From: Piscicola geometra
Taxonomy: Eukaryota > Annelida > Clitellata > Hirudinida > Piscicolidae
NCBI GenBank assembly: GCA_943735955.1
Contig: OX030969.1
Coordinates: forward strand, 2,036,087 to 2,100,086
Direction of reading: 5' to 3'
Length of the DNA stretch: 64,000 nt
The notes under the pieces were generated by a model, which searched no databases, was not told the origin of the DNA, and saw nothing but the letters and a program-made list of their open reading frames with translations. Below, one piece after another: positions 44,201-56,379 of the stretch (positions within the stretch are counted from its first letter, which is position 1; every line of letters starts with the position of its first letter). The translations under genes and the position numbers were made by a program.

Positions 44201-47062
44201 ACAAAATCCCTAAAGAAAAACAACTGATACTGCTGGGTGACTTTAATGCAAGAGTGGGTGATGATCATTACTCTTGGTCCCCATGTCTTGGTAAATTTAG
44301 CATCAAAAAGATGAATCAAAATGGGCAGCGACTCTTGGAGATGTGCTCATGTCACAATCTCAGCATCACCAACACTTTTCAGACGAAACCACAGCATAAA
44401 GTTTCGTGGAGACACCCACTGCAACTGCACAGCCTCCTTTGCCAATGCTGGAAAGAAGGAACTGTACCTCATGACATGAGGGACTCAAAAATAATCACGT
44501 TATACAAGAACAAGGGCGAGAGAAGTGATTGCAACAACTACAGAGGAATATCTCTCCTCAGTGTCGTGGGAAAAGTGTTTGCACGTGTAGTCCTAAAAAG
44601 ATTACAGAAGCTTGCTGAGAGGGTGTATCCAGAATCACAAGCTGGGTTTCGCGCAGAAAGGTCAACTATAGATATGATCTTCACACTCAGACAACTGCAA
44701 GAAAAAGGCAGAGAACAACACAAACCCCTTTTCTTAGCTTTCATAGACCTGACCAAAGCGTTTGATCTTGTCAGTAGGGATAGACTCTTCAACATTCTGA
44801 CAAAGATTGGTTACCCACCAAAGCTCTTGAGCGTGATAAAGTTATTCCATGACAATATGAAAAGCACTGTGCAGTATGATGGGTCGACATCAAGTGCTTT
44901 TGAAATCTGCAGTTGCGTCAAACAAGGCTGTATTCTCGCTCCCACTCTCTTCGGCATCTTCTTCGCTGTTACGCTGAAACGTGCCTTTGGAGCATCAACA
45001 TTAGGTGTATATCTTCACTCCCGATTAGACGGTAGTCTTTTCAACCTGGCTCACAGAAGGAAAATAGCAAAATACGAAAAGTGATGATAAGAGACATGCT
45101 GTTTGCGGATGATGCAGCACTGGTCACCCACACTGAAGCAGAACTGCAAAGACTGCTTGACAGGTTTTCCAAGGCATGCGATGAGTTTAGCCTAAAAATC
45201 AGCCTTAAGAAAACACAGGTGATGGCACAGCACGCCGAACGACCTCACATTTTGCTCTGGAAGTCGTGAAGCCAGTTTACCTTGATCTGACAATCACTGA
45301 TGACTTTGCCAGGCTGTCACCAAGAGTTTGGAGCAACAAGATGCTGACAATAAAGACAAAGGCAGCTGTGTACAAGGCTTGTGTTCTGAGCACTCTTTTT
45401 TTACGCCAGTGAATCCTGGACACTAGACGCATACCAAGAAAAAAGATTGAGCGCTTTCCACATGCGCTGTCTTTGACGCATGCTCGGAATCTCATGGAGA
45501 GACCGCGTCACAAACAACGAGGTGTTGGCGAGGGCAGCCATCTCAAGCATGACTACTCTTCTTCGTCAAAAACGTCTCCCATGTTTGGGACATGTACGTC
45601 GGATGGATGATGGCCGACTTCCCAAAGACGTGCTATTCGGCGAGTTTGTCTCAAGTTGGAAAGCAACTGGCAGGCCATACCTTCGCTACAAGGACGTCTG
45701 CAAGCGCAATCTAAAATCTACAGAAATCAACGTCAGCACCTGAAAATCGCTTGCTGAAGATAAAAGCAGATGGAAACAAGCTGGGCGCATTGGATTAGAA
45801 GCGGGGGAAGCAGGGATTCGTTGGCTTGCCAGTAAAAAGTGCTCCCGCAGAAAAGGAAAACAACAGTGACCTGCAACCAGTAGCGACCAACAGCCAGCAG
45901 CGAAAAGTTTTCTTCGGCGCAAAAGATCCATTGTCTACATAGATTGACGGGCGCCAACAATGATAGTGAGTTCACCCCCTTGAAAACAAAATATTTCAAC
46001 AAACAACAAAATTATGTTCAAGAAGGACTAACCCGAAGCTGATCGAGTTTGAGTGGTCTGGGAAAAATCACCTCTGGCGTACACTTCGAAGGTGCACAAG
46101 GTTAAAATCTTACAACAGCCACAAAAAGCGCCTGCGTAGCGGTTGTAATTTGTATTGATGCACTGATAAATTTTTCCTCCGTCAGCAGTTTTTTTGTAGG
46201 AATATTCACAAAAACTCCATCTGGAGAGGTAACGCCAAGTCGCATTATGAAATTCGTTGCCTATGATGATCCTCCACAGTTTTCTATGTTCGCAAGTTTC
46301 CGAGCCTAGAGGGTTTTCTGTTCAGTTGAAGAGATAATTGGTCTAAGAATGTGTGGAGAGCAGTTATTGAATTGGAGGCAGTTCACCCGTAACACCCTTA
46401 AAGCCTCACCCTAACATAAGCATCATCGTAATTTTAACCCTGACCTATCCATGCTTGTTATGGTTCGTTAGATTGGGTGAAATATTTAAGCGGCAAGTGT
46501 TTCACGGAATATAAGTATGAAAGGATGAACCTTTGGCGAGGTGAACTGCCTGCATACCGTATTCATTGACTGATTAAAAACAGCAAAAAATGCCTACTTT
46601 CAAAGCGGATGAAATCGACGACGATGGTGTCAATGACATAAGACTCTCTCAGATCAACAACAAACCAAATTTCTATTAGCAAATCAATTATGGCGCATGT
46701 AGAGGGGTCATTATCGACAGCTAGATCTGTCTTGGATGTTGGATTCATTGTTATATCCGGATAAACTTTCTTGTTCAGTGCCAGGTTGGTTTTCTTTGTG
46801 GATGTTGTTGCTGTGGAGTTGATTAATCATTAATGGAATTGATAGATGAAATAGTTTGGAAGAGTATTGGGTGGTTTGGTTGGATGGCTTTGTAGTGCCT
46901 CTTGTGGAAAGTGGGCTGTTTTGTGGAGTGGAATAAATTGAAACTTTTCTAAAAGCATCACTATTTAAAATATTTTTACACAGTCTTTCTCTCACCTCCC
47001 ACTCTGTTTCCGAGGATCAGACAAACAACAGCGATGATAAAGAACTCACGTGTTCTGGTCAT
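41296..47062 (-). CDS. F-type lectin, mucin-stalk, single-pass receptor-like protein, 668 aa
   Basis: Six minus-strand exons: 46996-47062, 46598-46810, 46072-46317, 42673-43089, 42447-42516, 41296-42289; total 2,007 bases, every junction GT-AG with matching phase. Residues 1-22 signal peptide (REFFIIAVVCLILG). ~23-175 F-type lectin (fucolectin) domain: NLALNKKVYPD, LAVDND, WFVVDLRESYVID, HRKLWRIIIGN, NRYAGAFCGCC, LTLCTFEVYARG. ~176-314 Thr-rich stalk, likely O-glycosylated. ~318-338 one TM helix (TFTITALFFLFLG) followed by RRKKR. 339-668 cytoplasmic, coiled-coil-like start, acidic patch, ~13 SPQHK-type repeats and a Lys/Glu tail. The fucose-site RxD of the family reads RFE here. Inferred role: surface glycan receptor. 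An intact-looking gene beside a broken paralogue. Confidence 0.88.
41733..41905 (-). repeat. 15-bp coding minisatellite (SPQHK repeats)
   Basis: About eleven tandem GGACTCTGATGTTGT-type units within the last exon, each coding SPQHK or SPQHQ on the minus strand. Unit length keeps the frame. Confidence 0.9.
42840..43035 (-). repeat. ACC/ACT-rich coding repeat of the Thr stalk
   Basis: GTAGTAGTTGTGGTG-type tract; in the gene frame it reads as long Thr runs. Likely length-variable between individuals. Confidence 0.85.
43625..45765 (+). mobile_element. LINE in receptor intron 3, internally deleted
   Basis: Plus strand, opposite to the host gene. APE endonuclease start (LKLDTWNVKTL, then VDIVTLQETRLADFGSL, then LILLGDFNARVGDDHYSW), a jump to the reverse transcriptase (IITLYKNKGERSDCNNYRGI, ESQAGFRAERSTIDMIFTLR, FIDLTKAFDLVSR, CVKQGCILAPTLFGIFF, MLFADDAALVTH with the catalytic FADD), then YKACVLSTL and GRPYLRYKDVCKR near the end. 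Frameshifts lie near 43980, 44100, 45085, 45265 and 45400, and the endonuclease C-terminus is missing. Not functional. Confidence 0.9.
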
Positions 47063-47487
47063 TTCATCTGTTTATTTATTATTTAAAATCAAACTCGTTT
47101 ATTTAATATTCTTGCTTTTGTTTTGAAAAACTATTTGTTTATGTGTTGGCGTTGGAAACGTAGAAGCAAAAGTAACGCAGATATTATTCCTTGAAGCACA
47201 TTTATATATTTCGATTGAAAATCCAAATTTTTTCATAAACTTATAATTAAAATTGCTATATTTAAAGTATTTTAAAACTTATAATATTAAATAAAAAAAA
47301 TAAAAATTAAAAAAATCGTTAAGAGCGTCATTATTGCGATAATGCAATATATATATAAATCTTATGAAGCGTCTAACTATCTAGAGCTAAAATTGTACTT
47401 TTATTTCTCAGCTTTTCAAAATTTTCTACTTTTTTTATATTTTTGTGCAAAAGCCTTAAGAGCACAGTTAAAATGCTTCATCCATAT

Positions 47488-47650
47488 TAGAGGTCAGACT
47501 GGGTTCACGGTCTGATCGGGACTCCCGCGGGAACGGGAATGAAAATTCAAATCGAGACGAGAAAAGTCGAGAACCGGGAATAGATTTTCGAGACGGGAAC
47601 GGGAGTCAACACTCAAATCGGGAACGGGAAAATACGAGAATAAAAGTTAC
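47488..47650. mobile_element. GGGAACGGGA-type hAT terminal region
   Basis: ATTAGAGGTCAGACTGGG followed by CGGGAACGGGAATGAAAATT-type repeats. The same start (ATTAGAGGTCGGAC) and the same pattern as its complement occur at 62890-63010 beside a hAT transposase remnant. The partner end was not found. Confidence 0.55.
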
Positions 47651-48530
47651 TGGCATAGAAAAAATTAATAACATGACAGAAAATAGTCTAAGAGCTTTTT
47701 CCTCGATATTTTAGAGAATAAACATTCTGGAAGTTCAAATTTGGGAGCCACAATTGCTTTTAATGTAAATTAATCATCAAAAAATATTCTTGAAGAAAGA
47801 AATAAACTCTGCATAGTAATTTTGTAATGTCTTTTTTACATATTCATCCACATGTTTTAATATTTCAAATATTTATGATTCCAGGAATATGGCATTCAAA
47901 TCAATAGACTTTTGTACCTCCACAATTGACAATGTATCAAATCTTTTAACAATTCTGATAAAATGATTTGGCTGGGCTCATCTGTTCATGATATGCATTT
48001 TTCATTATTCAAAAATATTTCAGCAGATAGCAGATATTTCAGTTAGCAGCAGATTACCCAATATCTTTATTATCTTAGAATTCTGAAGATGTTGTGAAAC
48101 ACTTCATTAAAACTGTGTAATTAATTTTCTTCTTTTTTTGAACATAAAAATTTAAAAAAAATTAATATTCGAATTTTAACATACAATTTTATTTTAAAAA
48201 ATTTTATAGCGAGAAAAAAGAACTTTTAAACATAGGAAAATAAACAAAAATCATTTTCAAAATTCCATTCGGTTTATTATATAGAGGAAAGTAGTGTATT
48301 ACGGAATACTATTTACTTTTTGTCAAAAACTCAATTAGTTTTAGAGAAAGAATATTCAAATCTTTATTAGTACATACTATAATCATTCGTAATGATATGT
48401 CATTTAAAAAAATTGATGTTATTTATGAAATAATTATTTTAAAATTATTTTAAGACTAATAATTCAAATAAAAAGAATTAAAAATATAAAAAGTAACATA
48501 AATTCATAAAGAGCGTCACAAACAACAAGT

Positions 48531-49834
48531 AGTATATGGGTTAATCCAGATTTGACTACAGACTTTGTGTCTTTCTATATTTAGGTTTTCAATTTCAAAA
48601 AAACTTGCTTTATGTATACTCATGTATGTATTATAGAGTATAAAAATAATTTCAAACACAATAATTGTATTAATCTTTTTTAATTGAGCAAATAGTTTTT
48701 CAGATTATCAGTGAACACTGACAGCCATAAAACCTCATTTAAAAAAAAATATAATTTCTGAATTTAATTTTTGTTTAGTTTTCTTTTTTCCTTCTTTTTT
48801 CACGCAATTGTTACTATATGCTGCGACGCAGCATTGCTGCGTAAATGAGAAATTTAAAATCAACTTTTTAAAATGGCGCCCGTAATGACGGCCATTTAAA
48901 TCTCCGTAACTTATCATTTTTCACTAAAATAGCTCTTTTTACTTCATGAAACGGTTTTTGAAAGTAATTTAATTAATATTCAATTACTTTTTAACGTTAA
49001 AACTTCAATTATTTCAAAAGAACCCAGTATTGTAGAAAAATCTATATTAATAAGCAAATTATTATAGTGTATTAATGTCCCGGACAAACAGTGCTATTTT
49101 ACTAGTTTAGAAGCTTCATGAATCAAATTATTAGACGATGCTTAGCTCAAAATACTCTTTATTCAACGCATTCTTCAATTAGTATTATAAAAATACTACA
49201 AAAACTACTGTAAGTTCGTGACACCTAATCCTAGTCATATGGTAAACGGAAAATTTGTGTTAACTTCATGGTGTGCATATTATAAAACTATTTATAGTTA
49301 TACGAAAAATAAAAAAAAGCCCAATATTTAACATTTATCTTTTTTTACCCATGAAATGTATTCAGAAAAAAATATAATTTTATTACTCACTTGTTGCTCA
49401 ATAAATTGCGATGGTCAGCGAGACGCTAAAATCAGAACAGAAATTGTTGGAATGAACAAAATAGCCAAAAACTCATATAAATTGAGTATTCTAAAATCGA
49501 GAGAAGTAAAAACACGTTTTTAAATATTCCTATGACTGAATAAATCAAACTGGATAGAACTAACTAAAACATAAATCTAAATAATTAATATTTGAGATTT
49601 GTAAAAGAAGTTTAAGACATGCGTTTTTAGCCTATTTTCAATTTTTAAATAGCTAGAAAGTATAATATCGTAGTATTTATTATGAATATCTCAGATGGAC
49701 AATATTTTTATATTCCTTTTCCTCAACAAATATGCATCCAGTCTTGGATACGATTTTCCATTCTTTATAAAAACAATTTAGACATTGCAAATCGTAAGTC
49801 TGTAATCGATTCTGGATTAACCCATATACTATAT
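48531..49834. mobile_element. 1.3-kb element with TIRs
   Basis: AGTATATGGGTTAATCCAGA at the left and its complement TCTGGATTAACCCATATACT at the right; similarity continues inward (TTGACTACAGACTT against TCGATTACAGACTT). No transposase frame inside. Right flank GGAGCGTCATTATTGC repeats a sequence at 47326, so surrounding DNA is duplicated too. Confidence 0.7.
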
Positions 49835-49959
49835 CTATGGAGCGTCATTATTGCAATATAATAAAAAAACCTTATGAAGCAATATATATATTTATATATT
49901 TAAATTGATATATATACATATATTGGTAGTGGTCTAAAAACCGTTTTATTTAACTAATT

Positions 49960-50030
49960 TATTTTAAAAGCGCTTTTGATTAGATAAAAAGCGCTATATA
50001 AATGCCTGTGATTGATTGGATTGATTGATC
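49960..50030 (-). repeat. (AATC)n - TATAGCGC motif, copy 4 (inverted)
   Basis: AAAAAGCGCTATATAAATG then GATTGATTGGATTGATTGAT. Confidence 0.7.
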
Positions 50031-50123
50031 CATATGCAATGTTCCTTTTGTGTGGTTTCGAACAAGGCAAACAAATAACGAGTCAAGTTTTTACTACTTT
50101 GTAATCAGAAAATCTGAAAATTT

Positions 50124-50372
50124 GGGGAGCGGGGATGGCTTAGTTGGTAGACGTCGGACTTGCAACTTAAAGGTTGCCAGTTCGAATCCTTGGAAGCAAC
50201 CGTGAACTATCATATACCTAGTGATTATGATGCGGTGTTTGCGACGTATGCATTGAGAGATGTGTACGTCGTGTGGAGTGGCGCCTCGGCGCATAAGAAC
50301 CATGGTTCTCAGAACCATTGTAACATGGCATGCGTCTGTCAGGCTGTGAATAGTATAGACCAAAAAAAAAAA
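50124..50372 (+). mobile_element. tRNA-derived SINE, family 2, copy 1
   Basis: tRNA-like head GGAGCGGGGATGGCTTAGTT with box A TGGCTTAGTTGG (50136-50147) and box B GGTTGCCAGTTCGAATCC (50172-50189); the anticodon loop region is ACTTGCAACT. A ~170-base body containing ACGTCGTGTGGAGTGGCGCC and an A-rich tail follow. Plus strand. Shares no body with family 1. Confidence 0.92.
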
Positions 50373-51240
50373 AGAATAGACATATTTGTCAGCAGTTCTG
50401 AGCTGGTCGCAGGTAAAAGAGATCTTTTGTTACAGATTTTTTTGAAAATCGATGTTTACTCACATTTGAACACACAACTCAGAAAATATTTTAAAGTTAC
50501 AAAAAACTTTTTTTGTTCCTGCTGGCGATAGATTGGATCATGAAGACTTTCACAGACTCAAAAATGGCCATATTTTTCGAGAGTTAATCTGAATAAAACT
50601 CATTTGCATTACTCTTGAGCAAAGATTCATCGATATATTACTCAGGAAATAAATTATTTGACAAAAAGTTAAAAATTCATAACTCTAATACGCATAATTT
50701 AAAATGTATACATTATTTTTGTAAAATAAGCATCCAACTTTTTTTTATTTGGAAAAATATTTTCTAGAATCTTTTATTAATATATTTAATACTTTTTTCA
50801 TTCATTTTTAGATAAATTAATTATAATAAATATTTCCAGAGGCGACGATCTGCGGAAAATCTTGGGGGGGTCCTTCCCAGGGTTGGAATCAAAGAACCGG
50901 TATCAGTCAATACAGTACCAGCGATATTATTTAGTATTGTTTGCTGTAGTGCAAATTATTTTCGTATCAACTATTAATATTTGTATCACCAAACATTAAA
51001 AAAAGTTTGATACTCAATAAAAATAATTTTATATTACCACTATGAGCGATTTGAAGAAAAACAATAGCGATTTTAGTATCTTTTATTATTTGCCATCAAA
51101 TGAATTTTTAAAATAGATTAAAATTTGTCAAAGTTATAAACAAATATACAATAATAAATTTTTTTTGGCCCACAGTGTAGATTTAGATAACATAAAATAC
51201 CCTCTCTGCCTGTCTTCCTGCCTTCTCCCCACAGCTCGTT
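50373..51240. other. No gene seen
   Basis: AT-rich, with a short GCGACGATCTGCGG / GGGGGGGTCC stretch near 50840-50875 related to the GGACCCC repeats at 54580-55190. Confidence 0.5.
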
Positions 51241-54005
51241 TACTCTAATTTCCAAAAAGACCCCTTCGAATGTCTGACCGTCTAGCAAATTCTTCTGCTA
51301 GCCTTTTTAAATCCAGACAGTCAAGTATTTCCTGGTGTGTATGACAAACGGCCAGTGAATTCAAGCGAGGCTGTGTCATAGGTGCACGCAACCAAGTCTT
51401 AAGACGCCGCAAAGCACTTAAAGATCTTTCTGCAGTACATGACGTTATTGGACACACAAGCATCAACCTGATTAATCTTTCAACCCAGTGATTTTCCAGT
51501 TCGGATTTTTCAGTTCAAGTTCAAGTTACAGTTATGAAATATTTAATTTTTCAGTTACTATTTCAGTTTAAGTTATTTTTGTTAGTTACAGTTACAGTTA
51601 ATCAAGATGGAGAAAAAATGAATTTTTATTTATAATACAGCCCAAATTAATGTTTACAAGTCAAATTATTTAAAAGATATATAAATATAATATTCATAAT
51701 ATACGCTGTTTATTTTCATAAATGTCTTCAATTCCAGATTTTTGCTGAGGCGATTTGTTCCCCTGCAGTTAGGTCTCCGCACACTTAAAACACCCTTTCC
51801 ACATACGCATGTGAAGCGGGAGCTGAAACAATGTCTTGCGCAAAAGAAGCCAATAATCTGGGGTACTCAATAATCTAAGTGCTAACATTTCTCCTGTATG
51901 TGGGTGAGACACAGAATAAACATCTAGCAGGACCTGAATTGCACGACGCATTGATGGATTATAAATGGGTTCTGAGATCCCGAGGCATGAAAGTGTAAGA
52001 CCCTTCTTAGTCCAGCAATCCATGCTAATGACAACGCGATGTCCAGTTTGAAGATCTTTACGAATTCGATCTTCTACATTGTTCTTATATTCTTTTTATC
52101 AAAGAAATTATTTTCTTTGAACCTAAATAATAGAAATTGCATATATTTACGAATTTTTAATTGAAATGATTTAAATGGCTTATAAATTATGCTCATAACT
52201 TGGTAAATAATATTTAAAAATGTAAATACGTAAATAATTATCAACTACAGTGTGTTGCCTGGTAACTTTCTCCTTATCATTATCATCCTCTTCTGAAACC
52301 TGACATTCGCTTTTGTCGCTCCGTAAATAAAATAGGCCAATACGGCATTTTCTTGTTTTCTGCCGCTATTAACCTTAAACATTTCATAAAAATTTGTATA
52401 ATCGGACTCGAAGAATAATATAAATTAATCATATTATTGCTCAAAAACGTGCATCCGCCAATGTTTTATCTTGTAGCGCTTCCCATTTTTTAAGTAGATA
52501 TTTTTTTAGTTACTATTCAGTTAGTATTCTTGTTTTTCAGTTTCTATTCCAGTTACAGTTATGCATTAAATTACAGTTACAGTTAAAGTTACAGTTAACT
52601 GAATCATATTTTTCAGTTAATTTACCATTTCAGTTACAGTTACAGTTAACTGGAACAACAATGTTTCAACCTAAGGAAACAGATGTCTGACTTCAGTGAT
52701 CATAGCTCGCATTCTTTTTTGCGTTTGTGCTAAAGTTCATTCTGGTCTTTAAACATAGTTAACCGTGAACAAAGACCAGATTCATTTAACCCACGATACT
52801 GCTTGCAAATATCGTGGTTCACTTCAGCAGTTAGCAACATTGTCTCCAGCTGCAAGTATGAACGCAAACCAGGAGAATCTCGATTGAATATTTCTGTGAG
52901 TTGCATGTCTATGACAGCGTAATAGGCTGCTCGATAATTTTCTTCTCGTGTTGTTGCTACATAAGCTGGTCCCAGCCCACAATACTTTTTTGGCGGCTTT
53001 CGCACCCGAGGTATGGCAATCGGCTCGAGATCATATGCTAAAACCATACTGTTGACATCTCTGAAAATGGCGTTAAACTGTTCATCTGATCGTAGGCGAC
53101 GCAGTTCTTGCACAACTGCATCAGTCGCTGCAGCCATTCCACTGACTTTGGCTTCTGCTTATTGCAACGACTTGTTTAACTGTTCCAGAAGTGAAAACAC
53201 CAAAACAACTATCTTGAAGGCCAGTACAGTAGTGCCCTGTTGAAAAAAGGCCTCAAGCATTTACAGCTGTTTAATCAGCAGTACCAATGGAATCAAATGA
53301 TTCCAAGCTAACAAGTACCACTTCATAATGTTCAAGCACAGAAGACACTGCAGATACTTTGGTCAGCCATCTTGTAGGACAAAGAAGTTTTATACTATAC
53401 TTTTCATTCAGTGGCTCATCAGGAAAGTCAATAATAAGAGACACTAAAGCATCACTAAACTGCTTCTTGAACTTCCTTGAACGATTGTACAAGGCACCTA
53501 ACTCTTGGACAAACTGAAGTGAATTGCTCACAAAGGGATTAGCGGCAGTTGTGTGCTGGGCAACAAGATTTGCACAGTGTGTAGAATAGTGGAAAAACAA
53601 TGCAAGCGGATGCTCACTGCTGATGATAGCCTGACAACCGTTATATCGGCCGTTCATGTTAGCAGCGCCGTCATAAGACTGAGCTTTTAGTTTTTCTATA
53701 GGTAGCATAATTTTGATCAGAACATCTTTTACTACAGCAGATAATTTTTTTCCGATCATGTCTGGTGGGCTGAATAAACCAATAAACTGTTCATTAACAT
53801 TCAGAGCTTCATCAATAAAACGAATGAATATCAATTCTTGCTTTAACCCATTGCAGTCTTGTGTGCCGTCAACCACAACACTAAACTGGTTTGATTCGGC
53901 GTTAACAGTGCACACTGTGTTTCTAACGATAAAATGAGCTAAAAGCCTCAGCATTTCTTTTTGGCAGTCATGCGATATGAAACTTGTAGTTTGATTTAAC
54001 CACAA
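51241..54005 (-). mobile_element. hAT transposase gene (ZMYM1-like), broken by a second hAT
   Basis: Minus-strand frame 54005-53271 (245 codons) has the DUF4371-type core: SNQFSVVVDGTQDCNGLKQE, then LKAQSYDGAANMNGRYNGCQ and FFHYSTHCANLVAQH. 53137-52730 continues to RLTMFKDQNEL. After the inserted element, 51466-51245 is the dimerisation domain (CTAERSLSALRRLKTWLR, MTQPRLNSLAV). Frames shift between segments. The N-terminus beyond 54005 was not found. The domain set matches zinc-finger-MYM-1-like hAT transposases of animals. Confidence 0.9.
51486..52663 (-). mobile_element. Second hAT element nested in the first
   Basis: Flanked by TTTCAACC (51478-51485 and 52664-52671), an exact 8-bp target duplication. 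Ends CAGTGATTTTCCAGTT and, inverted, CATTGTTGTTCCAGTT. Subterminal CAGTTACAGTTA repeats lie at both ends. Minus strand 52023-51769 encodes MDCWTKKGLTLSCLGISEP, the conserved DxWT region of hAT transposases. Most of the transposase is deleted. Confidence 0.92.
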
Positions 54006-54177
54006 CTTTAGAGTATGTTCGAAGCCTTTTGAAATTCATTAACTTTGGTTCATCTAAAAAATTGAAAGGGTCGATATTAAGGTAGACCTCAGAATATTGC
54101 CCATGCAAAATAAGTAGCACAATATGAATGATTTTTTATATAAAAATGTAAATCTGTCTGCTTGCAAAAAGTGAACC

Positions 54178-54424
54178 GATATGGAGCGGGGATGGCTTAG
54201 ATGGTAGACATCGGACTTGCAACTTAAAGGTTGCCAGTTCGAATCTCTGACAAGCAGCCGTGAACTATCATATACCTAGTGTATATGATGCGGTGTTTGC
54301 GACTTATGCATTTAAAGATGTGCACGTCGTAGGGAGTGGCGTCTCTGGCGCATAAGAACCATGGTCCTCAGAACCATTGTAACATGGCCTGCGTCTGTCA
54401 GGCTGGGAATAATACAGACCATGA
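54178..54424 (+). mobile_element. tRNA-derived SINE, family 2, copy 2
   Basis: Same head (GGAGCGGGGATGGCTTAGAT), box B GGTTGCCAGTTCGAATCT, and the same body to CAGGCTGGGAATAATACAGA, about 90% like copy 1. Confidence 0.92.
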
Positions 54425-54559
54425 AAATGGAAAAAATTAAATTCTGAAAAGCATTCTGAATGCCTGTTTGCGAAAATTGAAAAATCAGAAATACAATTTT
54501 TATAATAATTATTCATTAATTTGAATCCATAAATATGAAAATGAAGAGTAGGTGGAGGA

Positions 54560-55190
54560 GTATTTGAGTAGGAAAAGAATAGTTTTGCTTTAGGCAGCTA
54601 TCACTATAACTACGCTTACCCAAAATATATTACCGAATAAAATTCTGTTTCATGCTATGGTTGACGATTATGCTTGTATTAAGATAGGAGTTGAGAAATT
54701 ATTGTATTTGTAAAATGTTAAGATGGACCCCAGGACCCCCCTAGCATCGCTGCCCATACACACTCACAATGTATTACTTTATTATCATTTTTTTATCCCA
54801 TGGTTGACGATTAGGCTCGTATCAAAATTGGAGTTGAGAAATGTGTATTTTTAAAAAACTAAAGGGGTCCTTGTAAAGGTGAACTCCAGGACCCTCTCAG
54901 GATTCCCGCCTACGCCATAGAGATTAAAAACTAGGTGAAGGAATATTTAAGTAAGCAAAGAATATTTTTGTTTTAGACAGCTATCACTATAACTACACAT
55001 ACTCACAACGTATTACTGTATAAACATTTACTTTATGCCATGGTTGACGATTATGCTCATATCCAAATAGAAATTTTTAAATACAAAATGGAAAAAAAGT
55101 GGGGGGGTCCCTATTAAGGTGGACCCCCCCACTAAAAAAAAGTGGGGGGGTCCTGACCCCAGGACCCCACCAGGATCGCCGCCCATGGTT
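54560..55190. repeat. Three tandem ~180-base units ending in GGACCCC tracts
   Basis: Each unit runs AGCTATCACTATAACTAC, CATGGTTGACGATTATGCT, GTTGAGAAAT and ends in a GTGGACCCC / GGACCCCCC block. The last (55095-55160) has a long GTGGGGGGGTCC / GGACCCCCCCAC fold-back. A fourth copy lies inverted at 57920-58160. Confidence 0.8.
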
Positions 55191-55506
55191 ATCATCATCA
55201 TCATCCGTTTGATCATTATCATAATAATAATGTTTATTAATACTAGCATATTCCATGAAACCACCAACATATTTCAACCCATCCACCTTCTTAACCCTCA
55301 CACACTCAAACATCCAAACTCATCTTTCCCATTTAAAGCCAACCCAACCCAAACCTATCCAATCTTACACAAGCCGCCCATTCAAACCCAACCTAAACCC
55401 ACCCAAACCCACCAGCCCAACCTATCCCAAAAACCCATCAAAACCCAAACCAACCCATCTCAAACCAAACTATAGTAATAATCATCCTCATCATGATTCA
55501 TTTCTT

Positions 55507-55542
<36 letters not shown>

Positions 55543-55640
55543 GTCATCATCCTCATCATCCTCATCGTCATCATCATCATCATGATTCCTTCATCATTGA
55601 CCTTCTTCTTATTCAAAAAATCCAGTCGGATGACTTGGTG
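55190..55640. repeat. ATC microsatellites and CCAACCCAAACC tract
   Basis: TCATCATCATCATCC at 55191, a Pro/Thr-coding CCCAACCCAAACCC tract (55310-55470) and (ATC)n at 55505-55585. Simple repeats; no gene. Confidence 0.85.
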
Positions 55641-55679
55641 AGTGCTGGTAATGATCAAACTATTACTAGGGTTTTTGAA

Positions 55680-56000
55680 AGGGGCGCAACCAGAAAAAAA
55701 TGCTGGGGGGGGGGGGCTCAACTTTAGTAATTTTTTAAAAATTGTTTTACCCATTTACCGCTTCTGTTACGTTTTTGCAACATCAATTATTATTTTTTTG
55801 CTGTTTTAATACCGAGTATTTTCACATATTTTGTACAAGAAATTTCAATTTCATAAGTTAAATTCTAATTTGTTGAATTTTAATTTCATAAGTTGAATTT
55901 CAATTTTTAAATTTTTAAGCTTTTATTTTCTGTTCAAATTAAAAAATTTTCAAAAAAATCTTTTCTCGCTTGAAAAACGATTTTAAAATAAGATTCACTT
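55680..56000 (+). mobile_element. Palindrome-rich element, truncated copy
   Basis: GGGGCGCAACCAGAAAAAAA, GGGCTCAACTTTAG, ACCCATTTACCGCTTCTGTT and the shared AT-rich body that follows. Confidence 0.7.
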
Positions 56001-56379
56001 TGTGAAAATAAAGAGTTTTGGAATTATTTTTGTCATAGTGTCACAATTTTCATACAACTTTTAATCATTTTACTTAGTTTTTCACAATAAATTCCCAAAT
56101 TAATTAAAAAAAAATAATTATCAATTTGAAAACAAATGAAACGTTTAATTATTAATATAATTCAAATTTAATAGAATGGTGAAAGAAAGCTCAATTTTTT
56201 GTTCAATATTCCAAATTCTTTCAACACCACTACTATGGCCGACTTCCTCCTATTCATACATCCCATTTAAATAGAATATCGCCTGTTGAGATATCGGCAT
56301 TACAGCGTTTCGGTAGGCTTTTAAGCACCTTTTGCAGTCTTTGTTGAATCCGTCCTGAAGGGAGTTTGAGGGTGGGTTG

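Noticed and set aside
50136..50200. A functional tRNA gene
   Set aside because: A and B boxes are present but the acceptor stem does not close, and the sequence continues into a shared body and A-rich tail found at a second locus: a SINE.
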